Positions 42,267-53,154 of a stretch of DNA of 64,000 nucleotides are shown piece by piece. Both the position numbers and the translations under genes were made by a program. The stretch covers positions 853,155 to 917,154 of the forward strand of contig NZ_JASJOO010000003.1 in the NCBI RefSeq assembly GCF_030070105.1, written 5' to 3'. The stretch comes from Bermanella sp. WJH001. Its GTDB lineage: Bacteria; Pseudomonadota; Gammaproteobacteria; Pseudomonadales; Oceanobacteraceae. Position 1 is the stretch's first letter; each line of letters begins with the position of its first letter. Under the pieces are notes generated by a model. That model was not told the DNA's origin, did not search any database, and saw nothing but the letters and a program-made list of their open reading frames with translations.

Positions 42267-43571
42267 GTGAATTTTATCCAGCATTCAGATGCACTGTTTA
42301 ACAAGATGGCCGACAACACCTTAGCGGTGATTCCTTCGGCGGATATTCATTTACGTAACCGCGATGCGGACTATGCGTTTCGCCAAAGCAGCGATTTATT
42401 TTATTTAACTGGTTTTATCGAAGACAGCGCTTGTCTGGTATTACAAAAAAAAGCAGGTGAGTGTCGCCGTATTCTATTTTGCCAGCCTAAAGTCAAAGAA
42501 ATGGAAATCTGGACGGGCTATCGCTTGGGTCCAGAAGCCGCCATTGAAAAACTTAGCTTAAGTGATGCCTTCTCAATAAAAGAGCTCGATGCCAAGCTTC
42601 CAGAGTTGATGAGTGACTGTGATCAAGTGTATGCCGCTTGGGGCAGTGACAAAACATGGGATGCTCGCCTAATTGATGCCATCGAAAAGGTAAAACTTAA
42701 AGCGCGTACCGGCGTGCAGGCTCCAACAGCCATGCAAGCCCTTGAACCGTTATTACATGAGCTGCGTTTAATCAAAGACGATGCTGAAATTGAAACCATG
42801 GCCCGAGCTGCAAGTATCAGTGCTCATGCTCATATGGCGGCCATGAAACAAGTGAAGCCGGGCATGTTTGAGTATCAGCTTGAAGGCACGATCCGACATT
42901 ACTGCGCTGACCAAGGCTCTCGTTTTGATGCCTACACCAGCATTGTGGGCGCTGGCGAAAACGCCTGTATTTTGCATTACACCCATAACGACCAGCAAAT
43001 AAAAGACGGTGACTTAATCTTGATTGACGCTGGTTGTGAATTGAATCATTACGCCAGTGACATCACTCGAACCTTCCCTGCCAACGGCCGCTTTAGTCCT
43101 GAGCAAAAAGCCCTTTATCAGGTGGTGTTGGATGCTCAGTTTGCCGCTATTGCACAGGTAAAACCGGGAAATCATTTTAATCACCCCCATGAAGCCGCCC
43201 TACAAGTGTTGACCCAAGGTTTAGTAGATTTGGGCTTGCTCAGCGGGAATGTGGATAAGTTAATTAAAGAAGAAGCCTATAAGCCATTTTATATGCATCG
43301 CACCAGTCATTGGCTGGGTATGGATGTGCATGATGTGGGCGCCTATAAAATCGAAGGGCAATGGCGTGATCTACAAGCGGGTATGGTATTGACCATTGAG
43401 CCAGGTTTATACATAGCGCCAGATGACGAAACGGTGGATGTTAAATGGCGAGGTATCGGTATACGTATTGAAGATGATGTACTGGTCACAAAAGATGGCA
43501 ATCGTGTTTTAAGTGAAGAAGTACCCAAGACGGTGGCCGACATCGAGGCGCTAATGGCAGGTAATGCATGA
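42267..43571 (+). CDS. pepP: Xaa-Pro aminopeptidase
   Basis: A 434-residue metallopeptidase of the M24 family that removes N-terminal residues next to proline. The five metal ligands are seen in LILIDAGCEL, ASDITRTF, HRTSHWLGMDVHDVG, LTIEPGLYI and IRIEDDVLV. An N-terminal creatinase-like domain of about 170 residues is present. It starts with GTG at 42267 after an AGGTGG site; an overlapping ATG is out of frame. Its end overlaps ubiH by 4 nt (ATGA). The length equals E. coli PepP (441). Confidence 0.95.
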   Translation: MNFIQHSDALFNKMADNTLAVIPSADIHLRNRDADYAFRQSSDLFYLTGFIEDSACLVLQKKAGECRRILFCQPKVKEMEIWTGYRLGPEAAIEKLSLSDAFSIKELDAKLPELMSDCDQVYAAWGSDKTWDARLIDAIEKVKLKARTGVQAPTAMQALEPLLHELRLIKDDAEIETMARAASISAHAHMAAMKQVKPGMFEYQLEGTIRHYCADQGSRFDAYTSIVGAGENACILHYTHNDQQIKDGDLILIDAGCELNHYASDITRTFPANGRFSPEQKALYQVVLDAQFAAIAQVKPGNHFNHPHEAALQVLTQGLVDLGLLSGNVDKLIKEEAYKPFYMHRTSHWLGMDVHDVGAYKIEGQWRDLQAGMVLTIEPGLYIAPDDETVDVKWRGIGIRIEDDVLVTKDGNRVLSEEVPKTVADIEALMAGNA

Positions 43572-44797
43572 GCAAATCGTTTGATGTGATCATTGTGGGT
43601 GCGGGAATGGTGGGCGCAAGCTTAGCCTTGTTACTGCGACAGTACATGTCACAAGGTCTGTCGGTGGCGTTAATTGATGAGCATGCAATCACAGCCACAC
43701 AGGGGCAGCAACCAAGTTTCGATGATCGCACCACGGCACTGTCTTTAGGAACACAGCGGATTTTTGAGAAACTCTCTTTATGGGGGGCGCTTACTCAAGC
43801 TGGTTGTGCCATTGAACATATACAAGTCAGTCAACAAGGCCAATTTGGCCGCGTGCGTTTGCATGCACAAGATGAAAAGGTTGAGTCATTAGGCAGTGTC
43901 ATCCCCAATCGTGCAATAGGTCAGGTGTTGTCACAAGGGCTATTAAGTTGTGAGGCGTTAACGACTTTTGCCCCTGCAAAAGTGGTTCGTTATGAGATGA
44001 CATCTCAGGGCGCATGCCTGCAGGTTTCCTTTGAAGGTGAAGCAGTTGAGCTACGTGCTGGGCTATTGGTGCTGGCGGATGGCGTCAGCAGTGTCGGCTG
44101 CGATCAGCTTGGTATTGCCCAACGTCGTCATGATTACAATCAAACAGCGCTCATCTGTAATGTCAGTTTTGATCGACCCCATGATCACTGGGCATTTGAG
44201 CGCTTCACCTTAGGTGGGCCACTGGCGTTATTGCCCATGCAAGGCAATCGTTTTGCATTGGTTTGGTGTATGGCCAATGATCAAGCAAAGGCCTATTTAG
44301 CTTTGGATGAAACTGAGTTTAATCAGCGTCTTCAGCAGGCTGTGGGGTTTGATAAAGGACGCATTACCAAAAGTGGTGAGCGTGGCGGCTATCCATTGGT
44401 ATTAAGCCAAGCGCAAGAGCAGGTACGAAGCCACCTTGTGGTACTAGGCAATGCTGCCCATGGTTTGCATCCAGTTGCAGGACAAGGCTTTAATTTGGCT
44501 CTGCGTGATGCAAAGGCGTTGGCTGAGAATATTGGCCAAACTTGGTTGTGCCATGGTTCAGATCAATTAGGACATATCACTCATTTGTTATCGTACCAAA
44601 CGGCTCAAGAGCAAGATCAAGCCTTAACCATTGGTCTAAGTCATCAATTACCAACCCAATTTGCCCAACCTGGTGTGACTTGGTCGTTATTGCGCAGTTT
44701 AGGGTTAACCGTTATGGATACTTTACCTGTGGCTAAAACCCTATTTGCTCGCCAAGCCATGGGTTTGGTTGGCGCACCTGCTCAGTGGCAGCCTTAA
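43568..44797 (+). CDS. ubiH: UbiH, FAD-dependent ubiquinone-biosynthesis hydroxylase
   Basis: A 409-residue class A flavin monooxygenase. The N-terminal dinucleotide fold VIIVGAGMVGASLALLLR, the DDRTTALSLGTQRIFEKL motif and the second FAD motif LGNAAHGLHPVAGQGFN are present; the GNAAH form is typical of UbiH. UbiH hydroxylates C1 of the ubiquinone ring precursor. The start overlaps the pepP stop, and ubiI follows 25 nt later, so pepP-ubiH-ubiI form one operon. Confidence 0.92.
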   Translation: MSKSFDVIIVGAGMVGASLALLLRQYMSQGLSVALIDEHAITATQGQQPSFDDRTTALSLGTQRIFEKLSLWGALTQAGCAIEHIQVSQQGQFGRVRLHAQDEKVESLGSVIPNRAIGQVLSQGLLSCEALTTFAPAKVVRYEMTSQGACLQVSFEGEAVELRAGLLVLADGVSSVGCDQLGIAQRRHDYNQTALICNVSFDRPHDHWAFERFTLGGPLALLPMQGNRFALVWCMANDQAKAYLALDETEFNQRLQQAVGFDKGRITKSGERGGYPLVLSQAQEQVRSHLVVLGNAAHGLHPVAGQGFNLALRDAKALAENIGQTWLCHGSDQLGHITHLLSYQTAQEQDQALTIGLSHQLPTQFAQPGVTWSLLRSLGLTVMDTLPVAKTLFARQAMGLVGAPAQWQP

Positions 44798-44822
44798 TCT
44801 GTCATTAGGGGAATTTAAGAAT

Positions 44823-46040
44823 ATGAATCAGCAGTTTGACTTAATTATTATCGGTGGTGGCTTGGTAGGCGCTTCATTGGCTTGTGCCTTAAAAGACGCA
44901 CCCATTTCCATTGCATTGGTTGAAGCGCAAGTGGCCCCCGCAATCAATACCCATGCCGTGAGTTTAGACGATGCTGATTTGCGTGTGAGTGCATTAAATC
45001 GTGCCAGTGAGTCCTTTTTAACCGGCTTAGGTGTTTGGCAGACTTTGCCAGCTAACCGCCTAAGTGCCTATGACAAAATGCGGGTTTGGGATGGTGAGGG
45101 TACAGGCCATATCCAATTTAGTGCCAATGAGCTAGCTGAAACCCATCTTGGGCATATTGTTGAAAATTCGATGACCAATGCTGGGCTTATGGCTTTGCTG
45201 CTGCAGCAAACAAATGTACAGCTATTTAATCCTGTAAAGGTTGAAAGTATTGAAACACTGACCGATGACTCTGCTGAGTATTTGTTGCAGCTAGATTCTG
45301 GGCAATTACTCAAAACGCCTATGATTGTGGCGGCTGACGGAGCCCGTTCATGGGTACGCCAGTGGGCTCAGTTTGAAACCCGAGAATGGGATTATCAGCA
45401 CCATGCACTGGTGTGTACGATAGAGGTCGATAAATCCCATGAAAACTGTGCATGGCAACGCTTTACTGAAGATGGTGTGCTGGCTTTTTTGCCGCTTTCT
45501 CAAACCAACCTATGCAGTATTGTGTGGTCTTGTCCTGAAGAGCGTGCAAATGAGTTACTAGGTTTAAGCGATACAGAGTTTTTAGCGCAATTAAGCCGCA
45601 CGTTCGAATATAAGTTGGGTCAGGTGTCTGCATGTGGAAAACGGGTGGCGATCCCCCTGCGTCAACGTCATGCTAAGCAATATGTAAAAAATGGAATTGT
45701 GCTGGTGGGGGATGCCGCCCACAGTATTCACCCTCTTGCGGGTCAAGGGGTCAATCTTGGGTTCATGGATGCTTATGTTTTGGCTGACGAAATTAAACAA
45801 GGTTTAGCAAGAGGTTTAGCGGCTAGCCATCCTCAGGTTTTAGCGCGTTTCGAGCGCAGACGCATGCCAGAGAATCTATCTATGATGGTGGCAATGGAGA
45901 GCTTTAAGCGTTTGTTCGCAGTAAAAGCCCCTGCTTTAAGGTGGTTACGGAATTGGGGAATGAGCAAGCTCAATCGTGTGGATTTTATCAAAAACCATAT
46001 CGTGCAAATGGCAATGGGTTCGAAGCGCCATATTCGTTAA
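44823..46040 (+). CDS. ubiI: UbiI/VisC, FAD-dependent ubiquinone-biosynthesis hydroxylase
   Basis: A 405-residue paralogue of UbiH. It has LIIIGGGLVGASLACALKD, DLRVSALNRASESFLTGLG, VAADGARSWVRQWA and VGDAAHSIHPLAGQGVNLG. UbiI introduces the C5 hydroxyl of ubiquinone. I start at ATG 44823 (MNQQFDL); the frame is open for 26 more codons into ubiH but that part is not family-like. It is the last gene of the operon and overlaps the end of the convergent HDOD gene by 4 nt. Confidence 0.92.
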   Translation: MNQQFDLIIIGGGLVGASLACALKDAPISIALVEAQVAPAINTHAVSLDDADLRVSALNRASESFLTGLGVWQTLPANRLSAYDKMRVWDGEGTGHIQFSANELAETHLGHIVENSMTNAGLMALLLQQTNVQLFNPVKVESIETLTDDSAEYLLQLDSGQLLKTPMIVAADGARSWVRQWAQFETREWDYQHHALVCTIEVDKSHENCAWQRFTEDGVLAFLPLSQTNLCSIVWSCPEERANELLGLSDTEFLAQLSRTFEYKLGQVSACGKRVAIPLRQRHAKQYVKNGIVLVGDAAHSIHPLAGQGVNLGFMDAYVLADEIKQGLARGLAASHPQVLARFERRRMPENLSMMVAMESFKRLFAVKAPALRWLRNWGMSKLNRVDFIKNHIVQMAMGSKRHIR

Positions 46041-46912
46041 GCTAGGCCATAATTATTTGGGCTAATGCCAAGCTCCGCAAAGTTTTCTTTGAATGTTTCT
46101 AGGTCGTAATCATTAAAGCCAAGGTATTCGAGAACCATTTGCCCTACATCTTGCCACTCGAAATCTTCGTCCTGCCTACCCAGCACTTTGTAGGTGCCAC
46201 AAATGTGCTCAGCCATTTTTAAAATGCAAGTCAATGTCGTTTGATCGTTTTCGATGGCCTGCTTGCTGAATAACCGTTTGCAGTTGTGGTGCTCTGCAAT
46301 AATGTCACAGAGAATTTTAGGTAGATTCCATGATTTTGCGGTGTAATAACCAATCACAGCATGATTGGTGTTGAGCTGCTGATTTTCGAAGTCGATGATG
46401 CGGTTGTAGCCACCGCTGTAACTTTCTTCAAGCACCTCGAGGTAATTGGGGTAACGGCTCATCAGAAGTGGCACCCCCACGTTATGAAATAACCCTAAAG
46501 CGTAGGCATTATCGGGATAGTTATAACCCACTTGTTTGGCAATGGTCGCGCTGGTCATAGCCACATCCATGGCGCTGTCCCAAAAACGGGTCAGGGCTTT
46601 GATGGTGTCATCGCTCATTGAGCTTTTTATGCTAATACCATTGACGATATTAACCACGCTGTTCATACCTAAAATGCCAACCGCTTGTTGAATACTGGTG
46701 ATTTCATTAGCTAGGCCATAAAACGGGCTGTTAACCACTTTTAAAACCGTGCCAGCTAAGCCGACATCTTGTTTGATCAACTCTGCAATGCGGTTAATGT
46801 CAGGGTCGGGCATTACTTGCTCCATTTGCAAATCCACCATTATTTGGGGCTGTGGAGGGATGCTGATGCCTTGTAATATCTTTTTGATTTGTTCTTCGCT
46901 GAGTTCAGACAC
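46037..46912 (-). CDS. HDOD domain protein
   Basis: A 291-residue protein that is almost entirely an HDOD domain (IPPQPQIMVDLQMEQVMPDP, then IKQDVGLAGTVLKVVNSPFY and the QAVGILGMNSVVNIV segment). The HD-like metal site is altered, as is usual for the group; LFHNVGVPLL stands where a catalytic HD would be. HDOD proteins act in signalling and are often tied to motility, biofilm or cyclic di-GMP, but no enzymatic activity is established. No receiver or output domain is fused. It stands alone, convergent with ubiI and divergent from rlmI. Confidence 0.88.
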   Translation of the reverse strand: MSELSEEQIKKILQGISIPPQPQIMVDLQMEQVMPDPDINRIAELIKQDVGLAGTVLKVVNSPFYGLANEITSIQQAVGILGMNSVVNIVNGISIKSSMSDDTIKALTRFWDSAMDVAMTSATIAKQVGYNYPDNAYALGLFHNVGVPLLMSRYPNYLEVLEESYSGGYNRIIDFENQQLNTNHAVIGYYTAKSWNLPKILCDIIAEHHNCKRLFSKQAIENDQTTLTCILKMAEHICGTYKVLGRQDEDFEWQDVGQMVLEYLGFNDYDLETFKENFAELGISPNNYGLA

Positions 46913-47021
46913 GCGTTGAAGCCTAAATGTGGTTGTCTGTTATTTAGTTTAGACAATATTCAGCATTTCCCAGTTATAATTAGACCTGTTTTGAAAGAAA
47001 TCATTTATCCACAGGAATCCT

Positions 47022-48215
47022 ATGACCTTACCCATTTTACGCCTGCGCGCGAAAGAAGATAAACGCCTAAGACAAGGTCACATTTGGATTTACAGTAATG
47101 AGGTGGACACAAAAGCCACGCCTCTAAAAAGCTTCACCTCTGGGGAGCAAGTGATAGTACAAAGCTCTCAGGGTAAAAACTTAGGGGTGGCGTACATTAA
47201 CCCTAATAGTTTGATTTGTGCGCGCTTGCTTTCTCGCCGTGCAAAGTTATTTGGTCGTGGTCAAATCATGCAAAAGATTGAAATGGCCTTGGCTTTGCGC
47301 GAAGCCTGTTTTGATCAGCCATATTATCGTTTGGTGTATGGTGATAGTGATGGTTTGCCTGGGTTGGTGATCGATCGTTTTGGTGATTATTTTGTGGCGC
47401 AAATTTCTACCGCGGGCATGGAGGCTATGAAGTCTCAAATTCAAGGCGCATTAACTCGTATTTTTGACATAAAAGGTTTGCTGTGGAAAAACGACGGCAA
47501 AATGCGCGTGCAAGAAGGTCTGGAAGAATACGTTGAAGTGGCAGAAGGTGAAATGCCTAAAATGGTGCCAATGATTGAAAACCAAACCCAGTTTGAAGTA
47601 CCGGTTTGGGATGGGCAAAAAACCGGTTGGTTTTATGATCACCGTTTGAATCGCGAACGTATTAACCGTCATGTAAAAGGCAAGCGGGTCTTAGATATTT
47701 GCAGTTACGCAGGTGGCTGGGGTGTGCAAGCGGCAACGGCTGGCGCAGAGCATGTGACCTGTGTGGATATATCAAAACAAGCATTGGATTGGGTGGAGCA
47801 TAACGCAAAGTTAAACGGTGTAGAAAATGCGGTAAGTTGCATACAAGGTGATGCGTTCACCGTAATGGAAAAACTGATTGAAGAAGGCCAGATGTTTGAC
47901 GTGGTCATCTTAGATCCGCCGGCGTTTATTCCAAAACGTAAGGACATTCCTGCTGGTGAGCGTGCCTATCAAAAGTTAAATCAACAAGGCATGCGGTTAT
48001 TGGGTGCTGATGGCTTTTTACTAAGTGCATCATGTTCTATGCATTTAAGTGAAAGCAGTTTAGAAAATATGCTGATGCAAGCTGGTCGTCATCTTGATCG
48101 TCATGTGCAAATTATTGAACGAGGCAGTCAAGGGCCGGACCACCCTGTTCATCCAGCTATTCATGAAACCCGTTATATTAAAAGTTTGATGTGTCGTGTT
48201 GCTTTTAATGTATAA
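47022..48215 (+). CDS. rlmI: RlmI-type 23S rRNA (cytosine-C5) methyltransferase
   Basis: A 397-residue enzyme with an N-terminal PUA domain (RLRQGHIWIYSNEVDTK, GVAYINPNSLICARLLS) and a C-terminal SAM domain: FYDHRLNRERINRHVKGKRV, LDICSYAGGWGVQAA, VILDPPAFIPKRKD and LSASCSMHLS with the catalytic Cys. RlmI methylates C1962 of 23S rRNA. The length matches E. coli RlmI (396), and dtd follows 20 nt later on the same strand. YccW/RlmI versus the related RlmK-type domain cannot be confused because the PUA domain is present. Confidence 0.92.
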   Translation: MTLPILRLRAKEDKRLRQGHIWIYSNEVDTKATPLKSFTSGEQVIVQSSQGKNLGVAYINPNSLICARLLSRRAKLFGRGQIMQKIEMALALREACFDQPYYRLVYGDSDGLPGLVIDRFGDYFVAQISTAGMEAMKSQIQGALTRIFDIKGLLWKNDGKMRVQEGLEEYVEVAEGEMPKMVPMIENQTQFEVPVWDGQKTGWFYDHRLNRERINRHVKGKRVLDICSYAGGWGVQAATAGAEHVTCVDISKQALDWVEHNAKLNGVENAVSCIQGDAFTVMEKLIEEGQMFDVVILDPPAFIPKRKDIPAGERAYQKLNQQGMRLLGADGFLLSASCSMHLSESSLENMLMQAGRHLDRHVQIIERGSQGPDHPVHPAIHETRYIKSLMCRVAFNV

Positions 48216-48235
48216 CCAAGGGTGAGCGTTAGAAT

Positions 48236-48673
48236 ATGAAAGCATTAATTCAACGAGTAAAACACGCAAAAGTTGAAGTGTATGGCGAAGTCACGGGTGA
48301 AATTGAGCAGGGGATGCTGGTTCTTTTAGGTGTTGAAAAAAATGACACCAAAGAGATTGCAGACAAACTATTTAATAAGCTGATTGCTTATCGCATTTTT
48401 GCAGATGAAGCTGGCAAGATGAATTTAAACGTTCAGCAGATTAAAGGCAGTGTGTTAGTGGTTTCTCAATTTACCTTGGTTGCCGATACGCAAAAAGGCA
48501 CGCGACCTGGTTTCTCTAAGGGAGCCTCACCGGCTCTTGGTGAAGAGTTATATGATTATTTTGTGGAAAAAAGTACCACTATGATCCATACCCAAACCGG
48601 TCGGTTTGGTGCAGATATGCAAGTGAGCTTGCAAAACGATGGGCCGGTGACATTTATGTTGGAAGTTCAATAA
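48236..48673 (+). CDS. dtd: D-aminoacyl-tRNA deacylase
   Basis: A 145-residue DTD protein that removes D-amino acids from tRNA. The two conserved motifs, [20 protein letters not shown] and [11 protein letters not shown] (GPVT cross-subunit motif), are intact. The length equals the E. coli enzyme. It is probably cotranscribed with rlmI and closed by a bidirectional terminator. Confidence 0.96.
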   Translation: MKALIQRVKHAKVEVYGEVTGEIEQGMLVLLGVEKNDTKEIADKLFNKLIAYRIFADEAGKMNLNVQQIKGSVLVVSQFTLVADTQKGTRPGFSKGASPALGEELYDYFVEKSTTMIHTQTGRFGADMQVSLQNDGPVTFMLEVQ

Positions 48674-48704
48674 GGTCATGTGATTGACCTGTTTTGCATA
48701 GAAT

Positions 48705-48733
48705 AAAAAAGGCGATCAGTGATCGCCTTTTTT
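48705..48733. terminator. Bidirectional intrinsic terminator between dtd and ponA
   Basis: A 12-bp stem (AAAAAAGGCGAT, 48705-48716, with its complement at 48722-48733) and a 5-nt loop, with A and T runs on both sides. It serves the convergent dtd and ponA genes and ends 2 nt before the ponA stop. Confidence 0.93.
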
Positions 48734-48735
48734 AT

Positions 48736-51384
48736 TTAAAATAACTGCTCAGGCGTGAAGCTGTCTTCGCTATCATCGTCGTCAGTATCAGCGTTGTCGA
48801 CGGCATAAGGGTTGTTGGAGGAAGGAGCCCGTTCCATTTGTTGTGGAACATTCTCTTGGCGAAATGTCTCAAAGATCGCATTACTTTGACCCGGGTACGC
48901 TCTATTACCTGTTTCAGGATCAATGCGGATAGACACTAAACCATCAGGCTGTTTGATCGGCGATTCTGGCATGCCCTTCAACGCAACTTTCATATACTCA
49001 ACCCAAATTGGAAGTGCAGTATTACTACCAAATGCCCATTTACCCAGTGTTCTAGGGCTATCAAACCCCACCCATACATTAGCAACCAGCTTGTTGTTGT
49101 AGCCGGAGAACCATGCATCTTTTTGGTCGTTTGTGGTGCCGGTTTTACCTGCTAAGTCATTACGCTTAAGAGCTAATGCGCGCTTACCTGTGCCTTGTTT
49201 AATTACATCTTTAAGCATGGTGTACATTAGATAGTTCACGCGTTGATCCATAATTCGTGGAGCAAGAGGCGGAAACTGCGCGATATATTCTTCAAGTAAA
49301 ATTTGATTGCTTTCTTGTAAAGCGACGATATCAATCGTCTCGTCTAATTCAGCCTTTTCTTTTTGTGCCTGCAATTCTTCGTTTAGTTTCTCTTTGAATT
49401 CATCAATGCTTTTTAAGCACGATTCACACACAATTTTTGCTTTGTGTTCAAACAGCACTGCACCTTCGTTATCTTCAATTTTAGTAATAAAGTGAGGGTC
49501 AACTTTATAGCCGCCGTTAGCCAAAGCATTATACCCGCTGGCCATTTCATAAGGGGTTAATCCGGAGCTACCTAAAGCAAGAGATAAATCTCGATTAAGC
49601 TTTTGTCTTGGTAGGCCAAAGCGAGTGACATAATTGATGGTTCGGCCAATGCCCGTTCGGCTGAGTACACGAATGGATACGAGGTTACGAGATTTGTATA
49701 GCGCTTGGCGTAAGCGGGTGGGGCCGAAAAACTTACCGCTATAATTTTCTGGGCGCCAAATAGCTTCAAGGCTGTCATCTTCAAACACGACAGGGGCATC
49801 ATTAATAATGGAGGCTGGTGTTAAACCATATTCCAAGCCAGCGCTGTATACGAAAGGTTTGAAACTGGAGCCGGGTTGGCGGTCCGCTTGCGTGGCGCGA
49901 TTGTATTTACTTAAACTAAAATCATAACCGCCCACCAATGCTTTAAGCGCGCCATTTTGTGGATCAAACGATACTAAAGAGGCTTGCGCTTCGGGTTCCT
50001 GCGCTAACCAGTGGCCGCCGTTTATTTCTTGGATTAATACGCGTTGCCCGATACGGAATAACTCATCCGCTTGTTTGATTTCAGGGCCTAGTTCATTTAC
50101 TGATAGATAAGTTCTGGCCCATTGGTAATGCTCGAAGGGCATGGTTATTTGTTTCTTTTGTAAGCTAGCAAGCTCGATGGAATGATCTTCCATGTTGATA
50201 TCGGTCACAACGGCCCATTGTAAATCACCTGGGTTATTTAAATCTTTAATTTGCTCAAGCCAATAATGCGTATTGAGATCTTTTGGGCTTGGCGGCAAAG
50301 AAAGATTTTTATCGATGCTGGGAAGTGGATCGCCGTTTTGCCAAATATTAGGGGCGATGGCAACAGGTATGTCTTGTTGTTCAGTGAGAATAAATGGTGG
50401 CAATACTTTAGCTTCAGAACGTAAGCCATGTTTACGATCATAATCTTGCAGTCCTTCGCGGACCACTCGCTGAGCGGTTGTTTGTAATTCACTGTGTACC
50501 GTAGTAGTGACACTGTAGCCTTTTGTATATAGGTCATCGGGGAAGCGTTCTAACATTTCTGCACGGACAAGCTCAGCAATATAGGGCGCTTCAATTTCAG
50601 TGGCTAAGCCATGGTACTTGGCAGTAATCGGTTCAGAGCCCGCCTCATCGAATTCTTCTTGAGTAATAAAATTAGAAGTAAACATGCGAGCCAAAACGTA
50701 GTTGCGGCGATAAATGGCGCGTTCAGGATTATTGATAGGGTTAGCAGCACTTGGTGCTTGAGGTAAACCTGCAATCATGGCTAACTGGGCCAGTGATAAT
50801 TCTTGAATAGATTTGCCGTAGTAAACCTGAGCGGCCGATTCAACACCGTAAGCACGTTTGCCGAGGTAAATTTTATTCACATAGAGTTCAAGAATATCTT
50901 TTTTAGTCAGCTCTTGCTCAATGTGAAGTGCTAATAAAATTTCAGTGAACTTACGGGTAAATGTTTTTTCACTGCTTAAATAATAATTTTTAGCCACCTG
51001 CATGGTGATGGTACTACCACCTGAGCGTTTTTTACCGGTTGTAATTAATTCATAGGCGGCACGAGCAAGGCCCTTAAAATCAATGCCGATATGGCTATAG
51101 AAATTTTCATCTTCAGCGGCAATGAGGGCATTATAAAATTGTTGAGGAACATCTTCGTATGCAACGGGCATACGACGTTTCTCACCGTATTCGGCCATAA
51201 GCTTGCCATCACTGGTATAAATACGCAGTGGCGTTTGCAATTGAATGTTTTTTAAACTCTCAACTGAGGGTAGGCTAGGTGCTAAGTATAGGTACACACT
51301 GCACACGCCTAAAATTAGACTAAAGAAGCCAGCGGCGCAGGCTAAAATCAAAAAACGCAAAACAGGTCGATTTTTTTTCATCAT
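48736..51384 (-). CDS. ponA: Penicillin-binding protein 1A
   Basis: An 882-residue class A PBP that polymerises and crosslinks peptidoglycan. A membrane anchor is near residues 8-30 (LRFLILACAAGFFSLILG). The glycosyltransferase domain has IAAEDENFYSHIGID (catalytic Glu) and GGSTITMQVAKNYYL. The transpeptidase domain has SSFKPFVYSAG (active Ser), SRN in KSRNLVSIRVL and KTGTTNDQKDAWF. The OB-like insert of PBP1A lies between them. The C-terminal tail is disordered and Asp-rich. Start: ATGs at 51384 and 51381; a longer frame to 51432 is open but lacks a ribosome site. The divergent ponA-pilM arrangement is conserved in Pseudomonas. Confidence 0.95.
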   Translation of the reverse strand: MMKKNRPVLRFLILACAAGFFSLILGVCSVYLYLAPSLPSVESLKNIQLQTPLRIYTSDGKLMAEYGEKRRMPVAYEDVPQQFYNALIAAEDENFYSHIGIDFKGLARAAYELITTGKKRSGGSTITMQVAKNYYLSSEKTFTRKFTEILLALHIEQELTKKDILELYVNKIYLGKRAYGVESAAQVYYGKSIQELSLAQLAMIAGLPQAPSAANPINNPERAIYRRNYVLARMFTSNFITQEEFDEAGSEPITAKYHGLATEIEAPYIAELVRAEMLERFPDDLYTKGYSVTTTVHSELQTTAQRVVREGLQDYDRKHGLRSEAKVLPPFILTEQQDIPVAIAPNIWQNGDPLPSIDKNLSLPPSPKDLNTHYWLEQIKDLNNPGDLQWAVVTDINMEDHSIELASLQKKQITMPFEHYQWARTYLSVNELGPEIKQADELFRIGQRVLIQEINGGHWLAQEPEAQASLVSFDPQNGALKALVGGYDFSLSKYNRATQADRQPGSSFKPFVYSAGLEYGLTPASIINDAPVVFEDDSLEAIWRPENYSGKFFGPTRLRQALYKSRNLVSIRVLSRTGIGRTINYVTRFGLPRQKLNRDLSLALGSSGLTPYEMASGYNALANGGYKVDPHFITKIEDNEGAVLFEHKAKIVCESCLKSIDEFKEKLNEELQAQKEKAELDETIDIVALQESNQILLEEYIAQFPPLAPRIMDQRVNYLMYTMLKDVIKQGTGKRALALKRNDLAGKTGTTNDQKDAWFSGYNNKLVANVWVGFDSPRTLGKWAFGSNTALPIWVEYMKVALKGMPESPIKQPDGLVSIRIDPETGNRAYPGQSNAIFETFRQENVPQQMERAPSSNNPYAVDNADTDDDDSEDSFTPEQLF

Positions 51385-51444
51385 TAATTGCTTAAAATGC
51401 TCGTTTACCCAGTAACAATGGGGTGTTGCCATTATAAATGGTTT

Positions 51445-51474
51445 TTGTTCTTTTCACAGGATTGTGCTTATAAT
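51445..51474 (+). promoter_or_regulatory. Sigma-70-like promoter of pilM
   Basis: TTGTTC (-35, 51445-51450) and TATAAT (-10, 51469-51474) are separated by 18 nt. The start would be near 51481, about 58 nt before the pilM GTG. Confidence 0.5.
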
Positions 51475-51529
51475 GCTTCGATATTCGTGCATTTTGGCAT
51501 TTTTCCGCCGCGGATGCTGGATAAATTAA

Positions 51530-52602
<1,073 letters not shown>

Positions 52603-52603
<1 letters not shown>

Positions 52604-53154
52604 TGGCAAAGATTAACCTTAGGCCGTGGCGAGAAGAGGCACGTAAAGACCGCCAGCGAGACTATGTTTTTGTGCTGGGTATAGTATTTGGAATTGCAAT
52701 AGCTATCTGGTTGTTTGTGAGTAAAACCTATTCAGATGCAATTTATGCTCAAGAATACCGTAATCAGTATGTTCAAAAGCAATCCTCTGTTTTGGATAAC
52801 AAAATAAAAGAAATACAGGAGTTACGAACCAAGCGTCAGGAGTTGCTTGATCGAATGAAGTTAATACAAGACTTACAGGGTAACCGACCTGTTATTGTGA
52901 GGATGTTCGATGAAATGGCTCGAATAATGCCTGATGAATTGTTTTTGTCTGAAGTGTCATCTAAGGGCACCCTGTTTACTTTAAAAGGCCAAGCATCAAG
53001 CAATGATCAAATTTCACAGTTGATGCGTAATTTTGATGCCTCTCCTTGGTTTACCAATCCAAATCTGCTGGGTGTAAAAGCTGGAGATAATGGATATAAC
53101 AGTTTTGATATGCTTGTGAATCAGTCGACTCCAGTTGTAGAGGAGGTTAAATAA
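52603..53154 (+). CDS. pilN: PilN, type IV pilus alignment protein
   Basis: A 183-residue bitopic membrane protein. The cytoplasmic tail KINLRPWREEARKDRQRD, which binds PilM, precedes one transmembrane segment (VFVLGIVFGIAIAIWLFV, residues about 22-40). A periplasmic coiled coil and a ferredoxin-like domain (DEMARIMPDELFLSEV) follow. It pairs with PilO. Start and stop overlap neighbours by one base. Confidence 0.94.

Noticed and set aside
44745-44822. Longer ubiI overlapping ubiH
   Set aside because: The extension lies inside the ubiH coding region in another frame and precedes the FAD-binding start MNQQFDLIIIGGG.
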